DNA from: Chitinophagaceae bacterium
GTDB lineage: Bacteria > Bacteroidota > Bacteroidia > Chitinophagales > Chitinophagaceae
Direction: 5' to 3'
NCBI GenBank assembly: GCA_023957125.1
Contig: JAMLHL010000009.1
Location: 62,001-126,000 of the forward strand
DNA length: 64,000 nucleotides
The number at the start of each line of letters is the position of its first letter. Position 1 is the first letter of the stretch. Under the pieces are notes generated by a model that saw nothing but the letters and a program-made list of their open reading frames with translations, had not been told where the DNA came from and ran no database searches. The translations under genes and the position numbers were made by a program. Shown here piece by piece: positions 16,888 through 26,325 of the stretch.

Positions 16888-18690
16888 GTGGATCCTCTTT
16901 TATCCATACAAAACCTAAGTATCGGTTTTCGCCGGGATGATAAACTGGTACCGGCGCTGAGGGATGTTTCCTTTGCTGTAATGCAGAGCGAAACAGTGGC
17001 TGTGGTAGGGGAGTCCGGTTCCGGGAAATCCGTTACCTCCCTCGCTATATTGCAGCTTTTACCAATATCCTCCGCAACCTATACCGGCGGCCGTATTTAT
17101 TTTTCCCAGCCGGGAAAGCCGCCGAAGGATCTGTTGACGTTGACCGGGAAAGAAATGCAGGCTGTGAGAGGCAACCGAATCGCGATGATCTTCCAGGAGC
17201 CTATGACCTCCCTTAATCCGTTGTTAACCTGTGGCAGCCAGGTGGCGGAAGCCATCTTGTTTCATCAAAAAGGCAGCTATAAAGCAGCCCGCCGGAAAAC
17301 GCTGGAATTATTTGACCGGGTACAATTACCCGATCCGGCAGTGGTTTTCAACCGGCTTCCGCATGAAATAAGCGGGGGGCAAAAGCAACGGGTAATGATT
17401 GCCATGGCCATGAGCTGTGAACCTTCCCTGCTCATCGCCGACGAACCTACCACCGCGTTAGACGTTACGGTTCAGCAAAGCATCCTCCGTTTGATACGCT
17501 CCCTGCAGAAAGAGAAAAAAATAAGTGTGATCTTCATCAGCCACGACCTCGGCCTTGTCTCCGAAATAGCCGACCGCGTAGTGGTGATGTATAAAGGAAT
17601 GGTCGTTGAACAAAATACGGTACATCAAATTTTCACCGATCCGCAACATCCTTATACCCGCGCGTTGCTGGCCTGCCGTCCCGTTTTACATAGAAAAGGG
17701 GAGAGGCTGCCCGTGGTAAGCGACTTCTTACAAGCAGGCAAAGGGAGTGTTTTGAAGGAAACAGCGCTCCAGCCCTCCAGGGAAAGCCGGGCGAAGCCGG
17801 CAGTTGACATAGCGGGAAGTCGGCAACTTCCCTGGGAAGCGGAACCGGGCAAACAGGGCCGCCCGCCCGCCGGAAGCTCCCCATCTTCTTTACTGGCAGT
17901 GGAACACCTCAATGTATGGTTTCAAGTGGGAAAGAAAAGAAGAGAAAAGCCGGGTGGTACCGTAAAGGCAGTGAATGATGTAAGTTTTACAATTTCCGAA
18001 GGCGAGTCGGTAGGCCTGGTAGGGGAATCGGGTTGTGGCAAAACCACCCTGGGCCGGGCTGTCCTGCGGCTGATCAATCCCACTTCGGGAAGGATATTTT
18101 TCAGAGATCAAAACCTGTTCAATTTGTCTCCGGCTGGTATGAAACGGCTGCGAAAAGATCTGCAGATCATTTTCCAGGATCCTTATTCATCACTTAATCC
18201 ACGGATGTCAATCGGCGGCGCTATTCTTGAAGGAATGAAAATTCATGGTATAGGCAATGGGAATAAAAACAGGAGGGAAAGGATCATCCATATTTTGGAA
18301 AAAGTGGGGCTGGGTGAGGAACACTATAACCGGTATCCTCACGAATTCAGTGGCGGACAGCGGCAGAGGATCGGGATTGCCAGGGCGCTGGCTTTGAATC
18401 CGTCCTTTATTGTTTGCGACGAATCGGTTTCGGCGCTCGACGTAAGCATACAGGCGCAGGTGCTGAACCTGCTGAATGATTTGAAAGATGAGTTTGCTTT
18501 TGCCACGCTTTTTATCTCGCACGATCTTTCGGTGGTCCGCTATTTCTGCGATCGCATCATGGTGATGCATCGGGGAAAGATAGAGGAAACCGGGCCGTCC
18601 GAAGATATTTATAACCATCCACAATCCGCGTATGCAAAAACCTTAATCGCGGCGATACCCGGCGCTGCCGGCTTGGGGACAGGAATATAA
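16888..18690 (+). CDS. Fused tandem ABC ATPase, oligopeptide/nickel type (DppD-DppF-like)
   Basis: 600 residues starting at GTG 16888. Two complete ABC cassettes are present. The first has Walker A GESGSGKS (about 41-48), signature ISGGQKQR and Walker B LLIADEPTTALD. The second has GESGCGKT, FSGGQRQR and FIVCDESVSALD. They are joined by a ~65-residue Pro/Gly/Ser-rich linker (about 280-345). The fusion equals DppD plus DppF of peptide importers (like YejF/GsiA). The permease and binding-protein genes are not adjacent, so the membrane partners must be encoded elsewhere. Confidence 0.9.
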   Translation: MDPLLSIQNLSIGFRRDDKLVPALRDVSFAVMQSETVAVVGESGSGKSVTSLAILQLLPISSATYTGGRIYFSQPGKPPKDLLTLTGKEMQAVRGNRIAMIFQEPMTSLNPLLTCGSQVAEAILFHQKGSYKAARRKTLELFDRVQLPDPAVVFNRLPHEISGGQKQRVMIAMAMSCEPSLLIADEPTTALDVTVQQSILRLIRSLQKEKKISVIFISHDLGLVSEIADRVVVMYKGMVVEQNTVHQIFTDPQHPYTRALLACRPVLHRKGERLPVVSDFLQAGKGSVLKETALQPSRESRAKPAVDIAGSRQLPWEAEPGKQGRPPAGSSPSSLLAVEHLNVWFQVGKKRREKPGGTVKAVNDVSFTISEGESVGLVGESGCGKTTLGRAVLRLINPTSGRIFFRDQNLFNLSPAGMKRLRKDLQIIFQDPYSSLNPRMSIGGAILEGMKIHGIGNGNKNRRERIIHILEKVGLGEEHYNRYPHEFSGGQRQRIGIARALALNPSFIVCDESVSALDVSIQAQVLNLLNDLKDEFAFATLFISHDLSVVRYFCDRIMVMHRGKIEETGPSEDIYNHPQSAYAKTLIAAIPGAAGLGTGI

Positions 18691-18730
18691 TTCTTTACAG
18701 AAGATTTTTATATTAAAGACATTATTTTCC

Positions 18731-18738
18731 TACCTTTG
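18731..18738 (+). promoter_or_regulatory. -7 promoter element upstream of queA leader
   Basis: TACCTTTG, followed by CA, is an exact TAnnTTTG match. Transcription would begin around 18745 and include the structured region 18742-18840 before queA. Confidence 0.65.
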
Positions 18739-18741
18739 CAC

Positions 18742-18840
18742 GCTGTAAAATACAGCTATTTACATGAAACCTGATACCGTAAGATCAGGTTCAGGATGTT
18801 CAGAGGTACCTCACCGCATTGATAAGGGTAAGTTTCATGT
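18742..18840 (+). ncRNA. Structured leader upstream of queA, family not recognised
   Basis: Between promoter and queA the sequence folds well. A small hairpin GCTGTA/TACAGC (18742-18747 with 18751-18756) is followed by a long-range 9-bp perfect pairing ACATGAAAC (18762-18770) with GTTTCATGT (18832-18840). This encloses CTGAT/ATCAG (18771-18775 with 18784-18788) and the self-complementary GAGGTACCTC (18803-18812). A closing stem around internal hairpins is the layout of a multibranch aptamer or small RNA. I could not match it to preQ1, SAM, TPP or other riboswitch consensus sequences. It ends 26 bp before the queA ATG. Confidence 0.5.
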
Positions 18841-18866
18841 GACTGTATAAAATAACCGACAATCAG

Positions 18867-19916
18867 ATGAAACTATCACAATTCCGCTTTGACCTCCCGC
18901 TTAATCTTATTGCCCAGCATCCCACCAAAAGAAGAGAAGATGCCCGAATGATGGTGGTGCATCGCGCTACGGGACAAATAGAAAATAAACATTTTCGGGA
19001 TGTGCTGGACTACTTCGATGATAAGGATGTATTTGTAGTGAATAACACCAAGGTATTTCCCGCCCGCATGTATGGACGAAAGGAAAAAACAGGGGCTAAA
19101 ATTGAAGTGTTCTTACTCCGGGAGCTGAATCATCAAAATAAACTGTGGGATGTTATAGTGGATCCTGCGCGTAAGATCAGGGTGGGGAATAAGCTTTATT
19201 TCGGTGATGCGGAAGACCTGGTAGCTGAGGTTATTGATAACACTACTTCCCGCGGTAGAACCATCCGGTTTCTTTTTGACGGAACCAATGAAGAATTCAA
19301 ACAGGTATTGAATAACCTGGGGGAAACACCTCTCCCCAAATATATTAAGCGCAAGCCCGATGAGGAAGACAAAGAGCGGTATCAAACCGTATATGCCAAG
19401 TATGAAGGCGCCGTGGCCGCGCCTACTGCCGGCTTGCATTTCAGCATTGAGCTTATCAAGCGGCTTGAAATTAAAGGGATCCGTTTTGCCGAAATAACAT
19501 TGCATACGGGGCTCGGCACTTTCCGGCCTATTGAAGTAGAAGACCTGAGCAAACACAAAATGGATGCGGAATATTACAGGATTGAAGAAAAGGCATGCGC
19601 CATTGTGAACAAAGCCAAGCAGGAGGGAAAAAGAATATGCTCAGTGGGAACCACCACTATGCGGGCGCTCGAATCTTCTTTTACCGCTGAAAAATTATTG
19701 AAGCCTTCCGAGGGCTGGACCAATACTTTTATTCACCCTCCCTATAATTTCTCCATAGCGGATTCGCTGATCACCAATTTTCACCTTCCTAAAACCAGCC
19801 TGCTGATCATGACCTGCGCTTTCGCAGGATACGACCTGGCAATAGAAGCCTATAAAAAAGCCATAAAAGACAAATACCGCTTCTTTAGCTACGGCGATGC
19901 CATGTTGGTCATTTAA
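18867..19916 (+). CDS. queA: S-adenosylmethionine:tRNA ribosyltransferase-isomerase
   Basis: 349 residues, usual QueA length. Recognisable stretches are [14 protein letters not shown] at the start, [53 protein letters not shown] and [17 protein letters not shown]. The enzyme transfers and isomerises the ribosyl part of SAM onto preQ1 in tRNA, giving epoxyqueuosine, in the cytoplasm. A promoter and structured leader precede it. No other queuosine genes are in the window. Confidence 0.96.
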   Translation: MKLSQFRFDLPLNLIAQHPTKRREDARMMVVHRATGQIENKHFRDVLDYFDDKDVFVVNNTKVFPARMYGRKEKTGAKIEVFLLRELNHQNKLWDVIVDPARKIRVGNKLYFGDAEDLVAEVIDNTTSRGRTIRFLFDGTNEEFKQVLNNLGETPLPKYIKRKPDEEDKERYQTVYAKYEGAVAAPTAGLHFSIELIKRLEIKGIRFAEITLHTGLGTFRPIEVEDLSKHKMDAEYYRIEEKACAIVNKAKQEGKRICSVGTTTMRALESSFTAEKLLKPSEGWTNTFIHPPYNFSIADSLITNFHLPKTSLLIMTCAFAGYDLAIEAYKKAIKDKYRFFSYGDAMLVI

Positions 19917-20025
19917 TTAATTAAGCCGGGATCATATTTTTCGCGCAGCGCATCAGCCCGGGACGGAAGTTGCTTTGCCTCCCGGAAAAATGTGAACAAC
20001 GAGATTACCCGGACGAGACCGCCGG

Positions 20026-20703
20026 TTATTGTATCAATAATATTTCTACGCGCCTGTTTGCCGACCTTCCCTGCCGGGTGTTATTGCTGGCTACCGGAAA
20101 GGAAATGCCATTGGCAGAAACGGTGATCTGGCTTTCTTTTACCCCAAGATCAATCATGTACTCTTTTATGTTTTCGGCACGCAGCAGGGAAAGCTGCTGA
20201 TTATATGCCGGGCTGCCCGTTATGTCGGTAAATCCGGCGATGCTGACCTTCAGAGACGCGTCAAAAATAAGCCGGTCCGCAAAGCGAAGGATGTTGTTGA
20301 ATGCCTCCGTCTCTATATTTTGATATTCGTTAAAATTGAATTGCAGCGTAGTGAGGGCCAGGTAATTTTCCGATTGCTTTAATTGATGGTGAAGCTGCAT
20401 ATTTCGCTCATTGACGCGGGTAAAACTACTTACCGCTGATCTACCGGCTACCGGTTCTTTCTTTTCTGCATATTCCGTAGCATCGTTGAGGGTTGGTGCA
20501 GCCGTGCTTGCCGGTGATTCCGCAATACCAGGTTCCCTGTCTATCAGCATTGGTTTGTGTTCATCAGGAAGCGTGTTGTTGTCGTTAACGGCGTAATTAG
20601 CAGCGGCAATTGCGTCGCCGGTAAACAACAGGTCATGAACAAATAACCGGTCAATCTGGAAGGATATTAGGATAATACTGGTGATGATCAATAACGTTTT
20701 CAT
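20026..20703 (-). CDS. OmpA-family C-terminal domain protein
   Basis: 225 residues. An N-terminal hydrophobic signal/anchor (1-18) and a low-complexity linker lead to an OmpA-like peptidoglycan-binding domain from about 115. The marks are LQFNFNEY, VSIAGFTDITGSPAYNQQLSLLRAENI and ITVSANG, with the family's Asp and the final R-R-V-E-I motif (SANRRVEILL). No barrel domain is present, so it is a periplasmic cell-wall tether rather than a porin. Confidence 0.85.
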   Translation of the reverse strand: MKTLLIITSIILISFQIDRLFVHDLLFTGDAIAAANYAVNDNNTLPDEHKPMLIDREPGIAESPASTAAPTLNDATEYAEKKEPVAGRSAVSSFTRVNERNMQLHHQLKQSENYLALTTLQFNFNEYQNIETEAFNNILRFADRLIFDASLKVSIAGFTDITGSPAYNQQLSLLRAENIKEYMIDLGVKESQITVSANGISFPVASNNTRQGRSANRRVEILLIQ

Positions 20704-20822
20704 ACGTGTTTTTTTTAGGGTGAATATTTAGTATTATCCCGTTAAGGGTACGTAAAATTACTTACAGAAATGATGAAAACTGCATAATTGGCGTATTATT
20801 CGTTCAACGAAAGCATTAATTA

Positions 20823-21734
20823 TCATTCGTCAACAATCAGGCGTCTGCTGTGCGGTCCCTTATCTTCTTTATCGCTGATAAAGGTTTTCAGATACTGGCT
20901 GGGTGTAAAACCTTTCACTCTCAGGAACTGTTTATTAAAATTAGAGATGTTCTCAAACCCGCTTTCATAGGCTGCGCCGGAGATATTCTGATCGCCCAGT
21001 AGCAGGAGTTTACAGGCATACCCTATCCTGATTTCATTTACATAATCCACAAAAGATTTATGGGTTCGTTTCTTAAAGAAACGGCTGAAAGAAGAACTGG
21101 TCATGTTTAATTCCTTTGCCAATTGTTCCTGGCTTATCTTTTCCCGGAAGTTGTTCATAATGAACTTATAGGCCCAATACATTTTATTGTCGGCGTTTTC
21201 CTGGATAGAATCAATAAAAACCTGGCTTGATAAGTATTCGTGCTCGGAAGAATCGGCAATGGTTTGAAGGATGGAAAATAAAATATTGATCCTGTTGATT
21301 CCTTTTTCGCGAAAAATCTCCGCAATCTTCATTTTGACAATCCCCTGGGTAAGGCTGTCATTTATTTTGATGCCCCTTTTTGCATTGTTCAGCAAATCGT
21401 AAATAATTTTTGCTTCGGGTATTTTATAGAATGCGGCTCCCGGAAAATCCCATCTGAAATGGATAGCTGTACTCCGGGTTTTGAAGTCGGGAGAATGGTA
21501 TTGGCTGGCCCTGAATTCATGGGGCAGATTAGGGCCAATGAGAACGAGATCATTTTTTCTGTAGTGCGAGATGCAATCCCCTGCAAACAATACCCCTATT
21601 CCCTCATCAATCAACGTGATCTCACATTCCGGATGGTAGTGCCAGGGATTGTGAGTATATGGATTTGCATTTTTCCATACTTTAAATGATTCTGAAGTGG
21701 TAGTCTCCACATGTCTCAAAAGAATCGGCTTCAT
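20823..21734 (-). CDS. AraC-family transcriptional regulator with cupin sensor domain
   Basis: 303 residues from ATG 21734; the longer frame to 21833 adds a 33-residue basic/hydrophobic tail with no family match. The N-terminal cupin (HNPWHYHPECEITLIDEG, IGPNLPHEF) would bind a sugar or acid. The C-terminal ~100 residues hold the two AraC helix-turn-helix units (QEQLAKELNMTSSSFSRFFKKR and the second near AAYESGFENISNFNKQFLRVKGFTPSQYLK). It lies at the left border of the catabolic region, divergent from lctP. A 37-bp operator is 44 bp upstream of its start, and the same operator recurs before two other operons, so it is the best candidate for their activator. Confidence 0.92.
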   Translation of the reverse strand: MKPILLRHVETTTSESFKVWKNANPYTHNPWHYHPECEITLIDEGIGVLFAGDCISHYRKNDLVLIGPNLPHEFRASQYHSPDFKTRSTAIHFRWDFPGAAFYKIPEAKIIYDLLNNAKRGIKINDSLTQGIVKMKIAEIFREKGINRINILFSILQTIADSSEHEYLSSQVFIDSIQENADNKMYWAYKFIMNNFREKISQEQLAKELNMTSSSFSRFFKKRTHKSFVDYVNEIRIGYACKLLLLGDQNISGAAYESGFENISNFNKQFLRVKGFTPSQYLKTFISDKEDKGPHSRRLIVDE

Positions 21735-21777
21735 TTGTATTCTTTTGTACAATATACATAATTTTTTTTTCAAAAAC

Positions 21778-21814
21778 GGCAAAATAGTATTAGTAAATGA
21801 ATGATTGTTATTAG
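21778..21814 (+). promoter_or_regulatory. Shared 37-bp operator, copy 1 (lctP/araC gap)
   Basis: The site begins GGCAAAATAGTATTAG and ends TGTTATTAG. Its two TATTAG half-sites (21788-21793 and 21809-21814) are direct repeats 21 bp apart, two helical turns, as expected for an AraC dimer. It matches 26 of 37 positions of copy 3. Exactly 20 bp further on is the -7 element TAGCTTTG (21835-21842), directing transcription toward lctP. Confidence 0.7.
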
Positions 21815-21834
21815 ATCGGAGCAGTGCCGGCAAG

Positions 21835-21842
21835 TAGCTTTG
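21835..21842 (+). promoter_or_regulatory. -7 promoter element of lctP
   Basis: TAGCTTTG is an exact TAnnTTTG match, 20 bp after the operator end. It implies a 5' leader of about 170 nt before ATG 22017. Confidence 0.65.
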
Positions 21843-22016
21843 ACGGTGTTAAGGAGCGGTTGAATAAGGAAGGATCGGCTTCGGCGAACAGCTGGTAATA
21901 TGCTTCTCTTTTGGGACTTTCTCTTGTGTTGAAACAAAATACGATGTAAGAGAAGAGTTCCGTATTTTTAATGACCGCTATGGATATTACTTACTCCACA
22001 GCTAAAACGATTCGAT

Positions 22017-23783
22017 ATGGAATGGACACAGGTTATTGATCCCCTGGGGAATTTAGCGGGCTCTATGTTGGTAGCGATAATACCCATTCTGCTCATCTTT
22101 TATTCCCTGATCGTAAGGAAAATGAAGATCCATAACGTAGGACTTCTCGCTGTGTTGTCTGCGTTAGTGCTGGTTGTTGTTATTTATAAGATGCCTGTAA
22201 AATTAGCCTTGTTTTCAGTGGCTGACGGCGCTTTGTACGGACTATTTCCTATTTGCTGGATTATTATATCTGCGTTGTTTCTGTTCAACTGTACGGTGGA
22301 AAGCGGTTCTTTTGAAATAATTAAAAAAAGTGTGGCCTCTGTTACTCCGGATGGCAGGTTACAAACCCTGATCATAGCGTTTTCCTTTGGCGCCTTTCTG
22401 GAAGGCGTAGCCGGGTTTGGCGTACCCGTTGCCCTAACAGCGGCAATGCTGGTAAGCTTGGGTATGAACCCGTTGCATGCGGCAGGGATGTGTCTTATCG
22501 CCAATACAGCGCCTGTGGCATTCGGCTCCATTGGAATACCCATCACGGTAGCTTCGCAGGTGACTTCCATTTCCGAGCTTACGCTCTCTCAAATGGTGGG
22601 GAGAACACTGCCCCTGATTTCCCTGATTATTCCATTTTACCTGATTATCCTGTTGTGTGGATTTAAGAAGGCATGGGAAATTTGGCCGGCCATGTTGGTA
22701 TCGGGCGTCAGCTTTGCGGTGATTCAATTTGTTTCTTCCAACCTGTTGGGCCCGTCCTTGCCCGATATATTAGCCGGCGCAGGTTCCCTGCTGATCACGG
22801 CTCTGTTTTTAAAATACTGGAAACCTAAAAAAGTATGGGATTTCTCAAGTGATAATGGTACCACAGAAACGAAGGAAAACCATTACTCCGGAGGGGAATT
22901 GTTAAAAGCCTGGTCTCCGTTCATATTACTGTCGGTGATGGTCATTGCCTGGGGCATTCCCTCCATAAAAAAAGTGTTGGATCATTACGGACAAATCGTG
23001 TTTGAATTCCCGGTTCTGCATAATGCGATTACGGATTTAAATGGGAACCGGGTTCCTCACCTGTTCAGATTAAATTTTTTATCGGCCGCCGGCACCGCAG
23101 TATTGATCTCTGCCCTGATTTCAATCCCGCTGATCGGGCTGAATTTTAAAAGAGCAAGGCGGATCTTATTAATGACGCTGGATCAGTTAAAATATGCGAT
23201 CGTTACCATTGCGGCTATTCTTGGTTTTGCTTATCTGATGAACGATTCGGGGATGATCCAGACTATGGCGGCAGGACTTGCCAACACGGGAAAATTCTTT
23301 CCTTTCTTTGCGCCGGTTCTCGGGTGGCTGGGCGTATTTATTACGGGATCAGACACCTCCTCCAACGCCTTATTCAGCAGGTTACAGGCAGCCACCGCTT
23401 CGTCAATCGGTGTGGATCCGGTAGTGACCGTATCGGCTAATATTTCCGGCGGCGTTATTGGTAAAATGATATCCCCTTCTTCCATTGCGGTAGCAGCGGC
23501 GGCGGGAAATCTTGTTGGAAAAGAATCCGAATTATTTAAATACACATTTAAACACAGCTTTATCCTGCTTTTTGTCATGTGTGTGGTTGTTACTGCCCAG
23601 GCCTACCTGATCCATTGGATCGTACCGGAAAAATTATCTGTTGCCGCCGCAGAAAATTCCGGGAACGCGGGTATTTCCGCAGGTTACCTGTATATCACGG
23701 TCTTTGCTTTTTTGCTGGCTGTTTTTTCCTTCATCGTTTATCGTATAGGGCGGAAAGATAAGGATATGCTTAATGTGAAATGA
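22017..23783 (+). CDS. lctP: L-lactate permease family transporter
   Basis: 588 residues with about 13-14 TM segments. Family marks are MEWTQVIDPLGN at the start, GALYGLFPICWII, GAFLEGVAGFGVPVALTAA, LGWLGVFITGSDTSSNALFS and GGVIGKMISPSSIAVAAAA, all strongly conserved in LctP/GlcA proton symporters for lactate and glycolate. It is controlled by the shared operator at 21778, and is convergent with an Ldh2-type dehydrogenase 27 bp away. Uptake or release of a 2-hydroxymonocarboxylate generated during sugar breakdown is the likely role. Confidence 0.93.
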   Translation: MEWTQVIDPLGNLAGSMLVAIIPILLIFYSLIVRKMKIHNVGLLAVLSALVLVVVIYKMPVKLALFSVADGALYGLFPICWIIISALFLFNCTVESGSFEIIKKSVASVTPDGRLQTLIIAFSFGAFLEGVAGFGVPVALTAAMLVSLGMNPLHAAGMCLIANTAPVAFGSIGIPITVASQVTSISELTLSQMVGRTLPLISLIIPFYLIILLCGFKKAWEIWPAMLVSGVSFAVIQFVSSNLLGPSLPDILAGAGSLLITALFLKYWKPKKVWDFSSDNGTTETKENHYSGGELLKAWSPFILLSVMVIAWGIPSIKKVLDHYGQIVFEFPVLHNAITDLNGNRVPHLFRLNFLSAAGTAVLISALISIPLIGLNFKRARRILLMTLDQLKYAIVTIAAILGFAYLMNDSGMIQTMAAGLANTGKFFPFFAPVLGWLGVFITGSDTSSNALFSRLQAATASSIGVDPVVTVSANISGGVIGKMISPSSIAVAAAAGNLVGKESELFKYTFKHSFILLFVMCVVVTAQAYLIHWIVPEKLSVAAAENSGNAGISAGYLYITVFAFLLAVFSFIVYRIGRKDKDMLNVK

Positions 23784-23810
23784 AAAAAATGAATTGAAGC
23801 AAAACGGAGG

Positions 23811-24902
23811 TCAGTTGATACCCTGAGGAATCTCCATGGAAAATTTAACCGCAATATTTCTTAAATCTGCTACAACGGAATCAGCCAGCGGAATACCACC
23901 GGTCATTCTTTCCGCTTCTGTTTCTTTTTCTATTTCTCCAGGGATGTAAACCCGGGACTGACCCTCTGTTGTCCGGGCGGATTTAACTCTTCTGATCCAC
24001 TGATCCATATCCTTTTTAAATGCCGCTGCGGAGCGGAAGGCATCTATCCTCATGGCGCCCAAAAAGTGCCCGATGCCTTCACCGGGCATGTTTTCAGGAA
24101 CAGGCAACAATGAAGTGAAAGGCGGCACCCAGGTCGCATAATTAGCACCGCTTAAAATACCGGAGAAGATGTCAACAACAGCCCCTAATGCATATCCTTT
24201 GTAACTGCCGTGATCTTTATTTCCGCCCAGTGGTAAAAGCGCTCCGCCTTTTTCCAGTGACTTTGCATCCGTATTGGAGGTACCCTCCTTTGTTTGCGTC
24301 CAGCCTTCGGGAGCCTCCAACCCTTTTCTCTGTAGGATTTCGAGTTTTCCTTTGGAAACAACTGAAGTGGCAAAGTCTGCCACAAAAGGCGTTTCCGTAC
24401 CGGCGGGAACGGCCACCGCTATCGGATTGGTGCCTAATAATCTTTCGGCAGAAAAAGTGGGCGCTACCAACGCCGAAGCGTTGGTCATGGCGATCCCGAT
24501 CATATCATGTTGTAAGGCCATCATGGCATACCTTCCGGCTATTCCGAAATGGTTGCTGTTTTTCACGCTTACCCAGCCGGAGCCGCAGGTGTGAGCTTTC
24601 GCTATCGCCAACTGCATAGCAAAAGGCGCCACTACCAGTCCAAGTCCCGAATCCCCGGTTACAACGGCCGTCGAGGGCGTTTCGTAAACGATTCTGATCT
24701 CCGGTTTTGTATTTACTCTTCTCACTTCCCACAGACGCACATAGCCGGTGAGCCTCGCTATCCCATGACTGTCAACCCCGCGAAGGTCTGCTGATAGTAA
24801 TGAATCGGAAGCTGTTTTTGCGTCATCAATGGTGCAGCCTATCTTAACAAAAACCTGTTGCGCGAAGGAGTGCAAGGATGAGTAGGAAAAGCATTTCGAC
24901 AT
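23811..24902 (-). CDS. Ldh2/malate dehydrogenase family NAD(P) oxidoreductase
   Basis: 363 residues of the LDH2/MDH2 family, unrelated to classical lactate dehydrogenase. Typical stretches are DLRGVDSHGIARL (conserved His46), VVTGDSGLGLVVA, VKNSNHFGIAGRYAMMA and GGNKDHGSYKGYALGAVVD. Members oxidise 2-hydroxyacids such as malate, sulfolactate, ureidoglycolate or sugar-derived acids. Convergence with lctP and divergence from a hexuronate-type MFS operon suggests oxidation of an imported or internally formed 2-hydroxyacid. The substrate cannot be read from sequence. Confidence 0.88.
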   Translation of the reverse strand: MSKCFSYSSLHSFAQQVFVKIGCTIDDAKTASDSLLSADLRGVDSHGIARLTGYVRLWEVRRVNTKPEIRIVYETPSTAVVTGDSGLGLVVAPFAMQLAIAKAHTCGSGWVSVKNSNHFGIAGRYAMMALQHDMIGIAMTNASALVAPTFSAERLLGTNPIAVAVPAGTETPFVADFATSVVSKGKLEILQRKGLEAPEGWTQTKEGTSNTDAKSLEKGGALLPLGGNKDHGSYKGYALGAVVDIFSGILSGANYATWVPPFTSLLPVPENMPGEGIGHFLGAMRIDAFRSAAAFKKDMDQWIRRVKSARTTEGQSRVYIPGEIEKETEAERMTGGIPLADSVVADLRNIAVKFSMEIPQGIN

Positions 24903-24938
24903 GTAAACAAATGTAGGCTATAACGGGAAAATAAGGAT

Positions 24939-24975
24939 GACAAAATAACATTAGCTATTGTCGGTTTAGTATTAG
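24939..24975 (+). promoter_or_regulatory. Shared 37-bp operator, copy 2 (ldh2-like/MFS gap)
   Basis: Starts GACAAAATAACATTAG and ends TAGTATTAG. It is identical to copy 3 at 33 of 37 positions. The CATTAG and TATTAG half-sites are at 24949-24954 and 24970-24975, 21 bp apart. A -7-like element TACTTTTA (24996-25003) starts 20 bp after the site. Confidence 0.75.
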
Positions 24976-24995
24976 TGTAAGGAACATTGCAGTGC

Positions 24996-25003
24996 TACTT
25001 TTA
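24996..25003 (+). promoter_or_regulatory. -7-like promoter element of MFS operon
   Basis: TACTTTTA differs from TAnnTTTG only at the last base and keeps the same 20-bp distance to the operator as the other two promoters. Confidence 0.55.
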
Positions 25004-25062
25004 ACCTGGGTTTTTAAAAGTATTTAGCGGTATGCGATTCGGTCAATTCATTCTTTATATAA

Positions 25063-26325
25063 ATGTCTTCAACGCCGGCAAAAACGATTAATATAAAAGG
25101 GAAACTACCGTCGCGGGCGTGGTTTGTTGTAGTGCTGCTTTTTGGGGGCTCGGTTTTGAATTATCTAGACCGTATTACAATAACTACAATGCGGGTTTCT
25201 ATTATGGATAAAATCCCTATGACAGAGGCTCAGTTCGGAATTTTAACCGCAGTCTTTTTATGGGTATATGGTTTTTTCAGCCCCGTTGCCGGTTTTATTG
25301 CCGATCGGTTCAGCCGCAGCAGGGTCATTATTACCAGCCTCTTCGTTTTTTCACTGGTAACCTGGTTAACGTCTCACGCCGTAACCTATGAACAACTGGT
25401 TGTTACCCGCGCTTTGATGGGTATTAGTGAGGCTGCTTTTCTTCCGGCAGGTTTAGCGCTCATTATGGATTACCACCACGGCTCCACCCGTTCCATTGCA
25501 ACGTCTATAATGATTTGCGGAAATATGGCAGGTTCTGGACTTGGTTTTATAGGAGGTTGGATTGCAGAGCGCCATAGCTGGCAATGGGCCTTTCATATTT
25601 TCGGTGTTACAGGGATAATTTTTGCGGTAATACTCCTGTTTTTTCTCCGGGATGCAAATAGTTTTGATAAGAAAGCAGTTTCGACCAAACAACCCCAAAA
25701 CAACATAAATTTTTTTAGATCAATCAAAGATTTATTGGCAACCCGATCCTACATCTATCTTTTGATTTTCTGGGGGCTGATAGGTATTATAGGTTGGATA
25801 ATAGTTGGATGGCTGCCCACCTTCTATCAGGAACGTTTCAATTTAACGCAAACAAAAGCCGGTTTGTATGCTACGGGATATCTCTATCCGGCATCTATCG
25901 CTAGTCTTTTGATAGGCGGTTTTTGGGCTGATTATTGGAGCAGGAAAAATCCGCGGGGTAGGATACTGGTTGTGGTGATTGGGATGTGTATTGCCGGACC
26001 CTGTGTATTTCTGGCGAGTATAAGCACGGTTCTTCCGTTAACGATTTTAGCCTTTTTTGGCTATGGGCTCACCAAGATGTTTGGCAGCTCCAACCTGATG
26101 CCGGTGTTGACAACGGTGGTTGATCCCGGTTATCGTGCCACGGGGTATGGTTTGCTGAATTTAGTAAGTACCATTTTAGGTGGGATCGGGCTGTACGCCG
26201 CAGGTGCAATGCGTGATTTGCATATCAACCTCGATATATTATTCAGGGCTGCCGCTATGATGCTGTTGATTTGCGGACTAATGTTTTATATGGTTAAACC
26301 AAGGATGGAGAACACTTTTCACTGA
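25063..26325 (+). CDS. MFS transporter, hexuronate/anion type
   Basis: 420 residues, about 12 TM segments. LNYLDRITITTMRVSIMDKIPMTEAQFG and FIADRFSRSRVI (motif A) place it in the ACS family. It is a close relative of the carrier at 1996-3246, and more distantly of 52069-53307. Preceded by the shared operator and followed by a propeller protein and an aldolase on the same strand, it would bring the product of the secreted hydrolases across the inner membrane. Confidence 0.88.
   Translation: MSSTPAKTINIKGKLPSRAWFVVVLLFGGSVLNYLDRITITTMRVSIMDKIPMTEAQFGILTAVFLWVYGFFSPVAGFIADRFSRSRVIITSLFVFSLVTWLTSHAVTYEQLVVTRALMGISEAAFLPAGLALIMDYHHGSTRSIATSIMICGNMAGSGLGFIGGWIAERHSWQWAFHIFGVTGIIFAVILLFFLRDANSFDKKAVSTKQPQNNINFFRSIKDLLATRSYIYLLIFWGLIGIIGWIIVGWLPTFYQERFNLTQTKAGLYATGYLYPASIASLLIGGFWADYWSRKNPRGRILVVVIGMCIAGPCVFLASISTVLPLTILAFFGYGLTKMFGSSNLMPVLTTVVDPGYRATGYGLLNLVSTILGGIGLYAAGAMRDLHINLDILFRAAAMMLLICGLMFYMVKPRMENTFH

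Noticed and set aside
18742..18840. TPP riboswitch on the minus strand (a GAACCTGATC-like string is present).
   Set aside because: The other invariant parts (CUGAGA and the GUAGGG end) are missing, and the promoter and downstream gene support the + strand.
24908..24915. Minus-strand TACATTTG as promoter of the Ldh2-type gene.
   Set aside because: It matches the -7 consensus but lies only 5 bp before the start codon, which would need a leaderless transcript; not strong enough to list.
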